DNA of 64,000 nucleotides, from assembly GCA_944472155.2 (NCBI GenBank), contig OX235279.1, forward strand, positions 62,035,564 through 62,099,563, written 5' to 3'. Numbering within the stretch: position 1 is the first letter of the stretch; each line of letters begins with the position of its first letter. Both the position numbers and the translations under genes were made by a program. This DNA comes from Trichobilharzia szidati. Lineage: Eukaryota > Platyhelminthes > Trematoda > Strigeidida > Schistosomatidae. Below the pieces are notes generated by a model. The model worked only from the letters and a program-made list of their open reading frames with translations. It was not told where the DNA came from and did no database searches. Of the stretch, positions 33,616 to 44,279 are shown one piece after another.

Positions 33616-34140
33616 TTTATTATGTAAATTACTATTAGTTCTGCCGAATAAAAATTCCTTGATTCTGCCTTCTTTCTTTTGTTGCTTGGTTTACTAGGAA
33701 TGGCTAGTCTAGATTTTGAGTGGCTTTTAAGAGGATTTAATGCCGTAGCTGAATATTTAGATAATTCATAAGCAGGTGAATTTCTAAAATAGACTCTAGG
33801 TCCAGCCAATAGGGTTTCCTGACTTATGAACTTTAACAACACCATACATCCTACTAGGGTTATTAGTTTTGGGCATTAAATTAAACCATTTAGACTCACC
33901 TAGAAGCGGCTTCATTCGGCGTATGAGGTCCGCTGAGGATTTCTTAACTCTATTCATAACAGTATCTATTGATTTACTAATTTCCTCATATGGTCTCGTT
34001 TGTATGTAAGTATTCACCTTGTCCAAATAGTCTGATTTGTCTAATATTACTGTTTCATTTCCTTTGTCTGACTGTGATTACTATATCCTTGTTATTCTTA
34101 AGGTGTTTAAAGGGCTTCCATCTCTGATTTTGTCAGGTTA
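33616..34140 (-). mobile_element. Penelope-like element RT N-terminal fragment
   Basis: The minus strand encodes LKNNKDIVIT with a frameshift, then DKSDYLDKVNTYIQTRPYEE, ADLIRRMKPLL, MYGVVKVHKSGNPI (the conserved YG..K.HK...P block) and SPAYELSKYSATALNPL. This is the start of a Penelope-type RT. The copy is cut off at 33616, where the LINE-C tail abuts, and lacks the palm and GIY-YIG parts. It is in multiple frames. Confidence 0.75.
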
Positions 34141-34183
34141 GGCTTTCCTTGTTTTTGTGGTTTTAATGTTTTACACATATTCA

Positions 34184-34245
34184 AGTGTTAGTTTGTAGGG
34201 ATTTGATTGGTAACAGGATTTCATCATGAGCTGACACTGGTTATT
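34184..34245 (-). repeat. SINE family 1 tail
   Basis: Plus view CAGGATTTCATCATGAGCTG with the preceding CAAGTGTTAGTTTGTAGGGA matches the SINE 3' part at 16.26-16.32 kb and 28.05-28.12 kb. No head is present. Confidence 0.6.
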
Positions 34246-34319
34246 GCGAAATACTATAACAAGTAATTATTACACATATATAATGACCACATTTTACTCA
34301 GACACCAAACTTGCCTAGT

Positions 34320-36846
34320 TTGCTAGTTTTTTAGCCCACCCCAAGTGCGAGAAAAGAGAGAAGGTTGGACACGGGGCTAGCGATCCTACCACAGGAAATC
34401 AATCCAGTCGATACGGACAATTCGAAACCCAAAAAAGGTCAAAACATCAAAATTATTCTTCGCTGGAATTAGAGAGACGAAGTGGCGAGGGGTGATGAAA
34501 GCCTACGGTAAGCCAGACAGTTAATATTCATTCCTTCGATGAAAGCGAAAATTAACAGGTTGAGGTGAAACATTCTGATGATATATGAAGCTGAGAAGGC
34601 TGTCCAGATTGCCAGAAATGAAAAGCTATGTCAGAGAAATGCTGGGAATCCGTGAGATAAGATGAAATCGGAGTGGACTCTCCAAATTGTTAACTGGAGA
34701 GTCAGTGATCTACTCCAGTCACCCGGACGACAACCACCAGCACACTGAGATTGTGGCTATCGTAATGTCACCAACAGCATCGAAGGCTGTCGTGCGGTGC
34801 GAAACAATCTCCTCCAGGATCATGACAGCAAGGTTCAACTGAATAGGAAGAAGAGTTACACTTACACAATGCTACGTACCTACAAACAGTTCAGGAAAAG
34901 AGAAGAAGGAAGATTTCTGTGGAGAACTGCGAACATTAATAGATAAAAACCCAAACGGTAACGCCAAGATCCTAATAGGCAAAAAGAAAAGAAAAGAATT
35001 CATCATGAGTTCAGAGGTTTTAAGCGAAACGGATGATAACAGACTGCTGTACATTCAATGATTTGGTGATCGGAGGCAGCATGCATGTTCACAAGGATAT
35101 ACACAGAAAGACATGGGATTCACCTGACGGATAAACAGAAAATCAGAAATACTTTATCTCAAACTCAAGAAGGTGGAGACGGAGTTTACAAGAAACAATA
35201 TCGGGGAAAGACGCATATGTGGGCGTAGACCATTATCTATTTCAAGGTCGATCCGAAAGCCTTGAAAGCAAATTGAGATGGACCACAATTCAAGTTCAGC
35301 ACTCAGAAACTGAGGGACGAAACTACGATGGAAAACTTTACGCCAGCCTTCAAAGTGAAGTCGGAGATACTAAGTAACATCACCGAGGTAACCTTGAGGT
35401 GATATTTAAGGAAACGTGTATAGCAGGTGTAGAAAGAAGGAAGAGTTAAGAAAACGAATGTGTTTCTATGGACACATTGAAGCTAAAAGGAGAGAGAGTG
35501 ATGGTGAAACAGAAGATGAACCAATACAAAGATGGGCAACAGAAGGAGAAGATGAGTTCAGTGTACCACGCACTGAATACAAAATATAAGAAGATTGCGA
35601 AGAAGGACAAAAGGCAATTCTTCAATACAGTGACAAGTGAAGGAGAATAGGCTTCAGGTCTCTGAAAAAGAAGTAGATAAATACAAATAAAACTAATGAA
35701 AGGTAGTCAAGGGAACGTAATCATCAAAGAGGAGGAACAAAGAAAACGATGGACTGAATCCACTGGCCTTAATCGACTGCTTAACTGACCATCACTTACT
35801 ATTCGTCTTGAGAAACTATCAACAGCGGCAGAACTGAAGGTAGAAAGCAGTCCTTCAATAAATGCAGAAGTATTAAGTGAAAACGAGCTATTGAAAGCCG
35901 GAAAGGCAGGGGGCAGGATGGGACTCCTCTGGAAGCACTGCAAATGGATCAAGAGGTCGCAGCGGATGTACTTTATACTACTATTTTAGATGGTTTGGAA
36001 AGAAGTAAAGGTACCTACTGACTGGAAGGAAGCCTACCTTGTTAAACTACCGAAGAAGGGCGCCTAAGGCCTCTGCAACAATTAGTGTGGATTAATGTTG
36101 TCTGTGCCAGGTAAAATACTAAGTTGCCTCATTGTGGAGAGAATGAAAGATTCACCCGGTGCAGAATTCGAGTCGAAAAAAGCTGGATTCTGTAAGAGCA
36201 AATCATCTGCGGGCCAAATTGCAACTCTACGCATCATCATCAAACAGAGGTGATAAAGATAATTAAACAACAACAAAAACAACAGCCACTCACTATCAAC
36301 GTGAGAATCATAAAATAGGTCAATTCCTCCGCTTGTCTGGTCAGCCTCACTTTAAATACAGGCGGAATGGATGAGGATGTCAAATCTAGAATCGGAAAGG
36401 CAAGATACAAATTCGTCACTCCGAACTCAGTTTGCAAAATCGACTGCAGCCTCCATAGATAATGAGATTCGGATTTTCAACAATAATTCAAAGTCAATTA
36501 CTCTATATGCGTCAGACATTTCGCAAGTCACGAAAAGCATTTTCAGCAGTCCGAAGACATTTATAGACAGCTTCCTTCACGCGAAACTGTAGATCAGATG
36601 ACTAGAAAGAATTAGCAATTACAAACTCTGGGAATGAACCAACCAAGTAGATACTACTCAAAAAATTCCGAAAAAAATGGAGATAGATAGGATACATTGT
36701 GAGGAAGCAGCTGTGTGACATCACGTGCTAGGATGACAGCTTATGGCCGTTTTTGAGGCCAGTTAGATATGACTGCAGAAGACAGGGCAAAAAAAAGATG
36801 TTCTGTTGAAGCTCTATAGTCCAGAGGTAACCCGAAGGAATAATAA
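34320..36846 (+). mobile_element. RTE-A, near full-length but decayed
   Basis: The endonuclease part includes RETKWRGVMK, HQHTEIVAIVMSPTASKAVV near 34740-34790 and QCYVPTNSS, KEDFCGELRTLIDKNPNGNA near 34870-34960. The linker follows at 35468-35650 with ERVMVKQKMNQYKDGQQKEK. RT relics follow: LLKAGKAGG near 35890, LPKKG near 36050, and ARIGKARYKF-like and ARSESTT... blocks to 36590. The 3' end (36815-36846) has the same terminus as 5305-5346, with AATAATAA. Stops are frequent; it is older than the copy at 1.6-4.3 kb. Confidence 0.75.
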
Positions 36847-37223
36847 TGCATTCTCCACCTCCTCGTTAATATAAATGGATTTCTTAGAGTTTAAATGAGA
36901 GTTAATCGTGGAAATAATCAAAAACATGTGAAAGCATGTAAAAGTTAATGCCAATAAACATCGGTGGCACTTTATCGACAATATGAACTATTATTATTTG
37001 CACGAATAATTTTTTGATATTTAAGAGAAATACTAAATTTTAGCAACTATTTTCCATTCCACCGTGTTCCCCTGTAAAATTCGCACAAAATAGATGACAA
37101 CACATAACCCCATATTTCCTGATTAAAATCCAAGTCTCCCATTACTGCACAGAAGAACAATTTCATAATAAATATTAGGCAGATTGAAAATGACCTGGCA
37201 TTAAGAGATACAGAGTAAAAAAA
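36847..37223. other. Spacer before the tandem duplication
   Basis: Unique AT-rich sequence. No feature recognised. It ends at an A-run next to the duplication breakpoint at 37224. Confidence 0.4.
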
Positions 37224-37379
37224 ACCAATTGGAAACCTGAGAGAAGGTAAAAAACCCAACAAAAAATTTTAAAGAAAAGCAAAAAACCCAGGTAAAAATA
37301 TTCTGATAAAAACAAAAGAAAGACGAGGCAAATATAAAAATACACAAAATAATTCCACAAAAAACGAGCGAAAAAAAAG

Positions 37380-38239
37380 ACATCAGGTCAGATGAGGCTG
37401 GAATTCACAGGGTGGAGATGCTAGTCCTACACCCAACCTACCCTCTTTTCCAGGCTTACCACCTGCTAGTGAACTAGGCGAGGCGAGTTCGTGCTTGTTG
37501 TAGTAAATCAGGAGTTGAATTCTAACACAATGCCTGGACAGTATTGCAGTTTATTCTTCAAAAAGACATATGCAGGCTATTTCGGAGATTCGAGAAACTG
37601 TTCGCTGACTTCCTGTGACAGAGTCGCCCCTGAAATATACAAACTGTGCCTCACGACTTCTCTCAACCAGGTTAGGATTTCTCCAGTATGTAGAAATGAA
37701 ACCTGATTCGAGTGAACCAGAACCGTGTCCTGTTCGTTGAGAGGAAGTAGCTGCGATTGCCAGGCTTGTCACTGATATGGAAGTAGGTAGGCTTCAATGA
37801 AGCCTGCTTTATGAGTGGTGTGTTACATTTCATTTGTGATTTCTCAATATATCTATTCGTTCAATCTCTCGTTCGATTTATGTTGGTGTTTGTGTCTTGT
37901 ATTTTTGGACTATTATATATTTTTGATTCTTTCTGCGGTTGTTACTTTTTTCCATGATCTTCTCTTTTATTCATGATATATTTTTCTGGGGATTTGTTGG
38001 AGTTATTTTTGTGTATTAACATATTCGCTAATTCTCAATGACTAATTTTTTGTTTACTTATCTCGTCATTGTTATCTTTTGTATTTGGTAGCCGTTAAGT
38101 CCATTCGATTATATAGGGACCATTGCGTCGTTTGCTAGGAGATTCTTAGAGATGAATGTATACTACCACGCAACGCTATGCCTGATGTTGGCGGTCATTT
38201 GATTCTGTTGGTCGAGTTGTTACGAAAATATCTGGCCAC
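37380..38239. other. Unit 1 left part, unidentified
   Basis: A frame at 37491-37706 (71 codons) has no recognised domain and is kept unchanged in unit 2 only because the duplication is recent. T-rich sequence follows to 38100. I see no exon or element. Confidence 0.35.
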
Positions 38240-39250
38240 AGAGTTTCAAGCAATAATCAAGCCACTGTACTCGAATTTGCGCAGCCTCGCAAGATCTTAA
38301 GGAAGTGATTAGAACCAGTGATCTTCGATGTCTCCGCTTTTATTTAATTTCGTCGTGGATGTACTGAGGGATGTGACGATGACTGAAGTGGTCTATTAAA
38401 CTGTTGCGAAGAGAGTTTTGTTGACTTAGATTATGCAGATCTTTAGTGTTACTAGGTGAAAATGCAGTCTTGTGAACGTCTTGAAGAGAAATCGTAGTAT
38501 GTTCGACGTGTGATTCATGCCCCTCAAGCACAGGATCATACTGCAGAGGTAGTCTACATCACTTCTCAGTTTAAAAAGAGGGGAAATTTGGTTGAGTGTG
38601 ATGACGTAACGGACTGGTAGCTGTCGAAATCTCAGCACTAAATGTGTCTTGGTCTGTGTCAACTTACTTCATCACTGGCGTATACATGATATCCGGTAAT
38701 CGAGCAGATGTCTTGTCTCTCTTAGTGGCTCTGAAGCATAGACGTCGAAATTGGGATATATGAAGCAGCAAGTTTATTTCGGCCATAGACGTTCGCGTTC
38801 TATCAGAGGTGTTAGATAGTATAGTGTGACCAGGCATTTTGAGGTTACGCGTAGAACTTGATGTAAAAAGGAAGAATGGTTAGATACGATTGCGAAGCTG
38901 CATCTTTTGATGTAGCTGGAAAACGTCTTCCACATACCGAGACATCGACATCATCCTTGGGTAATGTTAGAAGATATGGGAGTGGGGTGGAAACCAACAC
39001 ATGAAGTCAATCCAGAAAGTCTTTCGCTGACAATTCAAGCCACGTAGGGAGATGTATTCTGTTGGGCTTTGGTCCTCCATAGACTAATAACTAGCGCTTG
39101 GAGATCATCAGTGACACGGTTCAAGGTCGTTATTATTGGCATGGACTCGGTCACTTTTCGTGATCTTTGGTATGGCTGGCTGGATCCAACATAGAACTTG
39201 ACACCGAAGTGCAGCAGTTCGAGTTGCCACATTCCAAAGAGCACACAAAG
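38240..39250 (+). mobile_element. RTE-B RT C-terminus and 3' UTR, decayed (unit 1)
   Basis: Plus-strand relic with ALYSNLRSLARS near 38260, SPLLFNFVVD near 38330, an LDYAD box near 38430, later thumb text, then the 3' UTR phrase GGTTCAAGGTCGT near 39117. Order and orientation match the family B copies. The counterpart in unit 2 is 49977-50987. Confidence 0.65.
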
Positions 39251-41623
39251 GTAGACAAGAAAATGAGTGAAGAGAATCAATCCTTTAAGTCACTGAATCG
39301 CCTGGTGACCATACGGTGCAGGATATCTAAAGAGTTGACTCGTCTGAGGTTCTTTGAAGAATGTCTATCTACCTGCTGCTTTCCACGCCAGTTTTTCAAG
39401 TCTGTCAGGCTTTGCAAGTTGCCACCATCGCCAAAAAATCTCTGACGTGTCGCGAAATCCCAAATCGAGTACACCAAACAACTCGTTTCTAGATTAAAGG
39501 AAGAAGCTGGTGGCTTTGACCATATCTTAAACGAAATGAACTTAGTCTGTAGAATCAAGTTCACCAATTTTATTCGAGAGGTTCAGAACAAAACAAGAGT
39601 AAAATTTGAGAAAACTTTATCGAAGACGCTGATTAAAGAAACACTGTGTGAAGGAATTCCGGAGAATCCTGATAAATTCGTATTCAACTTGTCAAGTTAT
39701 AAATTGAGTCAGATAGAAACAGAAGCACTTTCACTAGGATTCAGATTCCACATTCCGACGAAATTTACCAACAAAATTGATGTCGAAACCCAGTTCGAAG
39801 GTTTATACCATCAACTGTCCGAATTAAAACCAGTGGATGACGAAAAACAAGGTTGGTTTAAATCTCGACTTGTCGACATTGCTAATCAATATATCATATC
39901 ACCGAATCCAAAATCTGCAGTTTTGTCGAAAGATCACCAAATAGCATTAAAAAACTTAATGAAGAATGAGTCTATTGTTATTCTCCGACCTGACAAAGGA
40001 TCAGGTGTTGTGATAATGGATAAAGATAATTATGTGAAAAAAGTGGAATCAGTTCTGAATGACTCATCAACATTTCGAACTGATCCATCGAAGAAAGATC
40101 AAACCGAATCGATAGAAAGACGGATTAAAAGAAGCCAAGAGAACTTTTGAAGAAGAAGTTGATTGACAACAACATATACTACGAACTGAAGCCTAAGGGA
40201 TCCAGATTGCCTTACCTGTACGGCTTACCAAAGATGCATAAGCCTGGCATTCCTATGAGACCAATATTATCTATGATTAATTCGCCATATCACGAAGTAG
40301 CTAGGTGGCTAGCACAAATGTTAGAACCGATCCGTTGTAAATTAGCAGTCTATAGCCTGAAAGACACCTTCCAATTCTCTAAACAATTAGAGAATGTAAG
40401 CATCTCAAATAAATTTATGGTGTCCTTCGACGTGTCTTCACTGTTTACAAAAATTCCATTAGAAGAAACAATACAAATTATATGTCAACATGCCGAACTT
40501 CTTCCTCTACCCAAGAACGAACTCAAACAACTTTTACTTATGTGCACCAAAGACGTACAGTTCCAGTTTAACAACATTCTGTACCGTCAAATTGACGGAG
40601 TCGCCATGGGAAGCCCCCTGGGTCCGATTCTGGCAGATATTTTCATGGGTAGTCTGGAACAAACAAGGCTGAAATCTGCAATCAGTCAGACCGATTTCTA
40701 TACCAGGTATGTCGACGATACTTTCGTTATTTGTAATTCTTTCGATGATGCATCTCAAGTACTAAAAGTCTTGAACAGCGCCCATCCTAATATTAAGTTT
40801 AACATGGAGCATGAAAAAGAGGAGAAGTTCCATTTTCTTGACCTGGGTGTCCAACGAGATATAGACGGCAAAATCATAAGATATACACAGAAAAGAGACA
40901 TGGAGGGCGGTTTATCTTAACTTCAAAAGTTTCTGCCCTATAAGTTACAAAAAAGCATTGGTGAGAACATTATTTGATCGTGTAAGGAAACTGTGTTCAG
41001 AAGAAAAGATTGATGAAGAGCTATCCATTGTGGAGAAATGCCTACGTGACAATGGTTACCCACAAAAGTTCATTGACAAGTATGGGAGACGTCATGTTGA
41101 AAAAGTGAAAATCAGCACAGTGGAGAAAAAGCCTATCTTTCTGCAGCTTGCATTCAAAGGTGATGATACTGCCAGTAGAATAAGATGCAGACTGAACGCT
41201 GCCCTGAAAAGAACATATCCAGCCGCCAAGCTTGTTTGTGTTTATCAAACAACTAGTTGTTTGAGACAATCAAAAGTGGACAAATACCCACCTCATGTTA
41301 CCTCCAACTGTGTCTACCAATTTACATGTACGTGCCAAAGCACCTACATCGGAAGAACAGAGAGAAGGGTTATTGTCCGCATTTCTGAACACATACCAAA
41401 GAACCTGAGACTGAAAGATCCACAAGTATTAAACAGTGCAATTGCGCGTCATCTATTAGACACTGGTCATAATGTAGACAACTTGAAGTCATTCAAAATA
41501 ATCAACAAGCAAAAGAAACCTAACTTGCTATGCTTTGCTGAAGCAATTGCTATCAGACAACTTAAACCAAATCTATGTACGCAAAGAGAGACAGTGGTTA
41601 ATCTTGCACTGCCCTGGTGACAA
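39251..41623 (+). mobile_element. Penelope-like element, almost complete ORF (unit 1)
   Basis: The N-terminal block (LRFFEECLSTCCFPRQFFK) is at about 39320-39445. The RT runs from 39470 to 40915: YGLPKMHKPGIPMRPILS, FMVSFDVSSLFTKIPLEETI, GVAMGSPLGPILADIFMG, the catalytic RYVDDTFVI box near 40707-40733, and FHFLDLGV. The C-terminal frame at 40958-41620 has CVYQFTCTCQ, STYIGRTERRVIVRISEH (GIY-YIG nuclease) and AIAIRQLKPNLC. Only three frame breaks (near 39445, 40148 and 40900) separate the pieces. This is a young but inactive copy. RT plus GIY-YIG is the hallmark of Penelope-like elements, which prime at nicks made by the nuclease. Confidence 0.93.
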
Positions 41624-41985
41624 CAAAAGAATTATATATATACAACAGCTTGTTTTTGTTTCCAAGCCTAATTGCCTGATTATTCTGTAAATATTTATAA
41701 ACTGTCAAATATTGATCACAGTTCATTTGAATTATTCTATAAATAGTCAGTGTTTGTAACTCTTAATTAGTTAAATCATTCCGGACTAATGTTACTTTTA
41801 CTTCCTACCAATTACTCCTTGTGATCGTGGAAAATTATGTTCAAATCTTGAATGTAATGTAATTCATATTTTTTATCGTTCAGGTTGTAACCAGTTGAGA
41901 AGAATCCTCGAAATAATAAAAGATGAGCTCATATTATCCTGGTACAATTTTTGTTCTTGCTTTGTTCAAGAATCAATAGAGTTTT
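41624..41985 (+). other. PLE 3' flank (unit 1)
   Basis: AT-rich sequence after the PLE stop. It contains GTTGAGAAGAATCCTCGAAA (41894-41913), a short hairpin followed by CGAAA, resembling the hammerhead-like motif near PLE ends. The border with the RTE-B 3' UTR is not sharp. Confidence 0.4.
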
Positions 41986-43105
41986 GACAAGTATAAGAGT
42001 GAAACAGAATGAGTAATGGTAGAAAGGAATATGAAGGTTAAAGAGACTGAATACATCTGCAGCATTGACAACGATTTTGAGCCATGTCACCTAGTGTCTC
42101 CAGCCATTGATTCTTAGAGTCTCGAGGGCCCCAACCCGGAAGTCTGCATCTCCCTACCTGACTCAGTCTAACTGTCAGGGATTTCATGGATTGATGCCAT
42201 GTTTTTGTTTGTCTACCACTTACTCTTTTCCAACCTGCACCTATATCAGCTAGTAATGCCCGTCCGTTGGGGGAGACGACGGTTAGGCATGCGCAGCACG
42301 TGACCTAGTCATCTCAATCTATGTAACTTTATAGCCTCGTCGATTGATTTTCCCTCTTTGCCCAACACTCTACGCCTAACGTCAACATTACTTACCTTAT
42401 TATACCACCTAACGTGAGAAAGAGATCGTAGACACCTATGATCAAAAGCAGTCAAACTTTTCATGTCTTCAACTCGTATTGGCCATGTTTCAGAGCCATA
42501 GAGAAGGACGTAGCGAACTGCTGAGCAGTACACACGTCCTTTGGTTGATAGCCGGATGTCACGCCTACGCCAGAGACGGTGTAAGTTAGCGAAAGCAGCC
42601 CGAGCTTTTCGGATCCGTGCTGAGATTTCGTCACCAGTCAGTCCGTTGATGCTGATACAATTTCCCAAATAGGTGAAGTGGTCAACATGTTCTATCACTT
42701 CACTCCCTATCACCAAGCTAGGAGTTGACGTAGTCCAGTCCTGTAGCAGCATCCTACATTTTACAGGGGCGAGTCGCATGCCAAACATACGAAGATTGCT
42801 ACACAAGGTGTTCAGAAGACTCTGCATTTTGTCAGCGTCCTCCCATAACAGGACTATGTCATCTGCATATTCTAAGTCCATAAGACTATACTCTGGTAAC
42901 AAGTAGATTCCTAAGTCGTTAAGTTCAGTTAAGGATACTTCCATTGGCATATATATGATGAAGTTAAACAGAAAAGGGGAAAGTGGACATCCTTGACGGA
43001 CACCACTGGTTGTTATCAATTCAGATGACAGTTCCCCATAAGCCCTTACACGGCTACGTGAGTTTGAGTAGAGTGCCTTGATTAGTACAAAGATGTTACT
43101 CACAA
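41986..43105 (-). mobile_element. RTE-B RT C-terminal half and 3' UTR (unit 1)
   Basis: A minus-strand frame of 264 codons (43103-42309) reads IKALYSNSRSRVRAYGEL, GVRQGCPLSPFLFNFIIYMP, LMDLEYADDIVLL, FGMRLAPVKCRML, HFTYLGNCIS, DEISARIRKAR, YGSETWPIRVEDMK and CLRSLSHVRWYNKVSNVDV. These are the RT palm (YADD) and thumb of an RTE-type LINE. The missing N-terminal RT half lies at 46466-47060 on the same strand, separated by an inserted LINE-C. This is the best-kept family B copy. Confidence 0.9.
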
Positions 43106-43631
43106 GAAAACGTGCTCAAACTAAGATGTATGTTAAATGACACAAACTGGGAACTTTTCACTGAACACACCCTGGATGATACTATTTCCAATCTGACTGA
43201 CTATCTTAAATTCTGCCTTGATATATGCTGTCCAAAACAGATACTTTTCAAAAGAATAGACCGTTTCTCTTCCCCTCATCTCAAAAAGCTTCGAAGAGAA
43301 AAAGAGAGACTGTAAAAGGCTAAGGATAAAGCTGGTCTTAGGAGGATAAACATCCAAATTAAATCCGAAATCAAGAGGTTAAACAATATTTATAATCAAA
43401 GAATTTTGTCATGTAAAACTCCTGGGAACATGTGGAAGCTTTTCAAAGAAATTAAAGATTGTGGTAAGCATAGTTCTTGTGCCCCCTCTGTTGATGTAAA
43501 TACTCTTAATAGATCTTTTATCCGTCCTCCTAATGTACCTTTTAGCTTCAATGTAACAAATAACATGACCAGTGACTTTAATAGTTTTAAAACTTCTGAT
43601 GTTCTTAAATGTTTAAAATCTCTTAAACATT
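43106..43631 (+). mobile_element. LINE-C 5'-truncated start (unit 1), left of the inner insertion
   Basis: The frames 43112-43315 and 43406-43630 read LKLRCMLNDTNWELFTEHTL, LTDYLKFCLDICCPKQILF, GNMWKLFKEIKD and FKTSDVLKCLKSLKH. They cover the linker between endonuclease and RT of family C. The copy starts at the insertion site in the RTE-B and continues after an inner 631-bp insertion at 44280. A TAA at 43313-43315 breaks the linker. Confidence 0.85.
43615..43631. repeat. Target-site duplication, left copy (17 bp)
   Basis: AAAATCTCTTAAACATT is identical to 44263-44279 and brackets the inner RTE-B insertion. Confidence 0.9.
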
Positions 43632-44262
43632 GTGTCCTAACATTAAATGCTCCTATATGAAATTGGTGGCGTGGCTTTAGGAGACTATCGATGGTGGCTT
43701 TTTGGCTTCCATCGTTATCAGTGCAGACAGATTGAAGAGGAAGTGAAGAGCCATCAAGTAGAGGAGTTGCATTGGTAGAAGGAAGGCAAGATAATAGAGA
43801 TGAAGATGGATACAAAGATGAGTGAGGATTAGAGAGGTTTCGCGTGCACTTCGGATTGTGAGGGCGATTGTTACTTCCCGGCTGCCCACACCGTGGAAGT
43901 TGGTTGCGTGACCGCAGAGCCCAAGGGACAACTGCTTGAGGCCGGTCAAACACGGCCTGTTTTTGTTTTTTCTTTTTTATTTGGTGTGTCTCAGTAGCGT
44001 ATTTATCACTTCTGCCTTGTGACACGGCAGCAGGAAGCGCGGTCGTTGTTAACCGGGCCCCGACCGATCCGGCGTGATATTTTGTGATTTTGTTTGAGTC
44101 ATGGCATTGGATTGGGTAGCTGCTTTTTGTCTAACCGCTATCCAAACAACCTTTCTGGCATGGTAGGACCTACAGGAACTTAAGTTCCAGCCAATGTAGC
44201 TCGTTGGGTCATTGCGATATGCAAGCCCGACCACCACGTCAAGGTAGCAGCTTTCGGTCGGG
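43632..44262 (-). mobile_element. RTE-B 5' end only, 3'-truncated insertion (unit 1)
   Basis: A 631-bp minus-strand insertion within LINE-C, bounded by a perfect 17-bp duplication. Its 5' end (44262) is the start of the element, as shown by alignment with 30270. It reads through the 5' UTR (blocks such as IGWNLSSCRSYHARKVVWIA and AVSQGRSDKYATETHQIKKK in the open minus frame) into the first endonuclease residues LKPRHQFHIGAFNVRT. It stops there abruptly after AGGACAC with no poly(A) or AAT tail. LINE copies usually lack their 5' end, so the reverse is unusual. Confidence 0.88.
44198..44262 (-). ncRNA. Candidate HDV-like self-cleaving ribozyme at RTE-B 5' end (unit 1)
   Basis: Reading from 44262 downward: P1 CCCGACC (44262-44256) pairs with GGTCGGG (44232-44226). 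P3 ACC (44245-44243) pairs with GGT (44235-44233), closing a 7-nt loop TTGACGT. P4 is TTGC/GCAA (44224-44221 with 44215-44212) and the J4/2-like strand is TGACCCAAC. P2 is the weakest helix, with AGCT in 44255-44246 pairing to AGCT at 44201-44198. This nested arrangement, with P1 beginning at the first base of the element, is that of HDV-like ribozymes at LINE 5' ends, such as the Pr77 region of Trypanosoma cruzi L1Tc. Activity is inferred, not shown. Confidence 0.65.
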
Positions 44263-44279
44263 AAAATCTCTTAAACATT
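44263..44279. repeat. Target-site duplication, right copy (17 bp)
   Basis: Identical to 43615-43631. It begins directly after the GGG that forms the first bases of the ribozyme P1 on the other strand. Confidence 0.9.

Noticed and set aside
37491..37706. A small conserved gene because the frame is the same in both units.
   Set aside because: Conservation is explained by the recent duplication; no domain, splice site or start context supports it.
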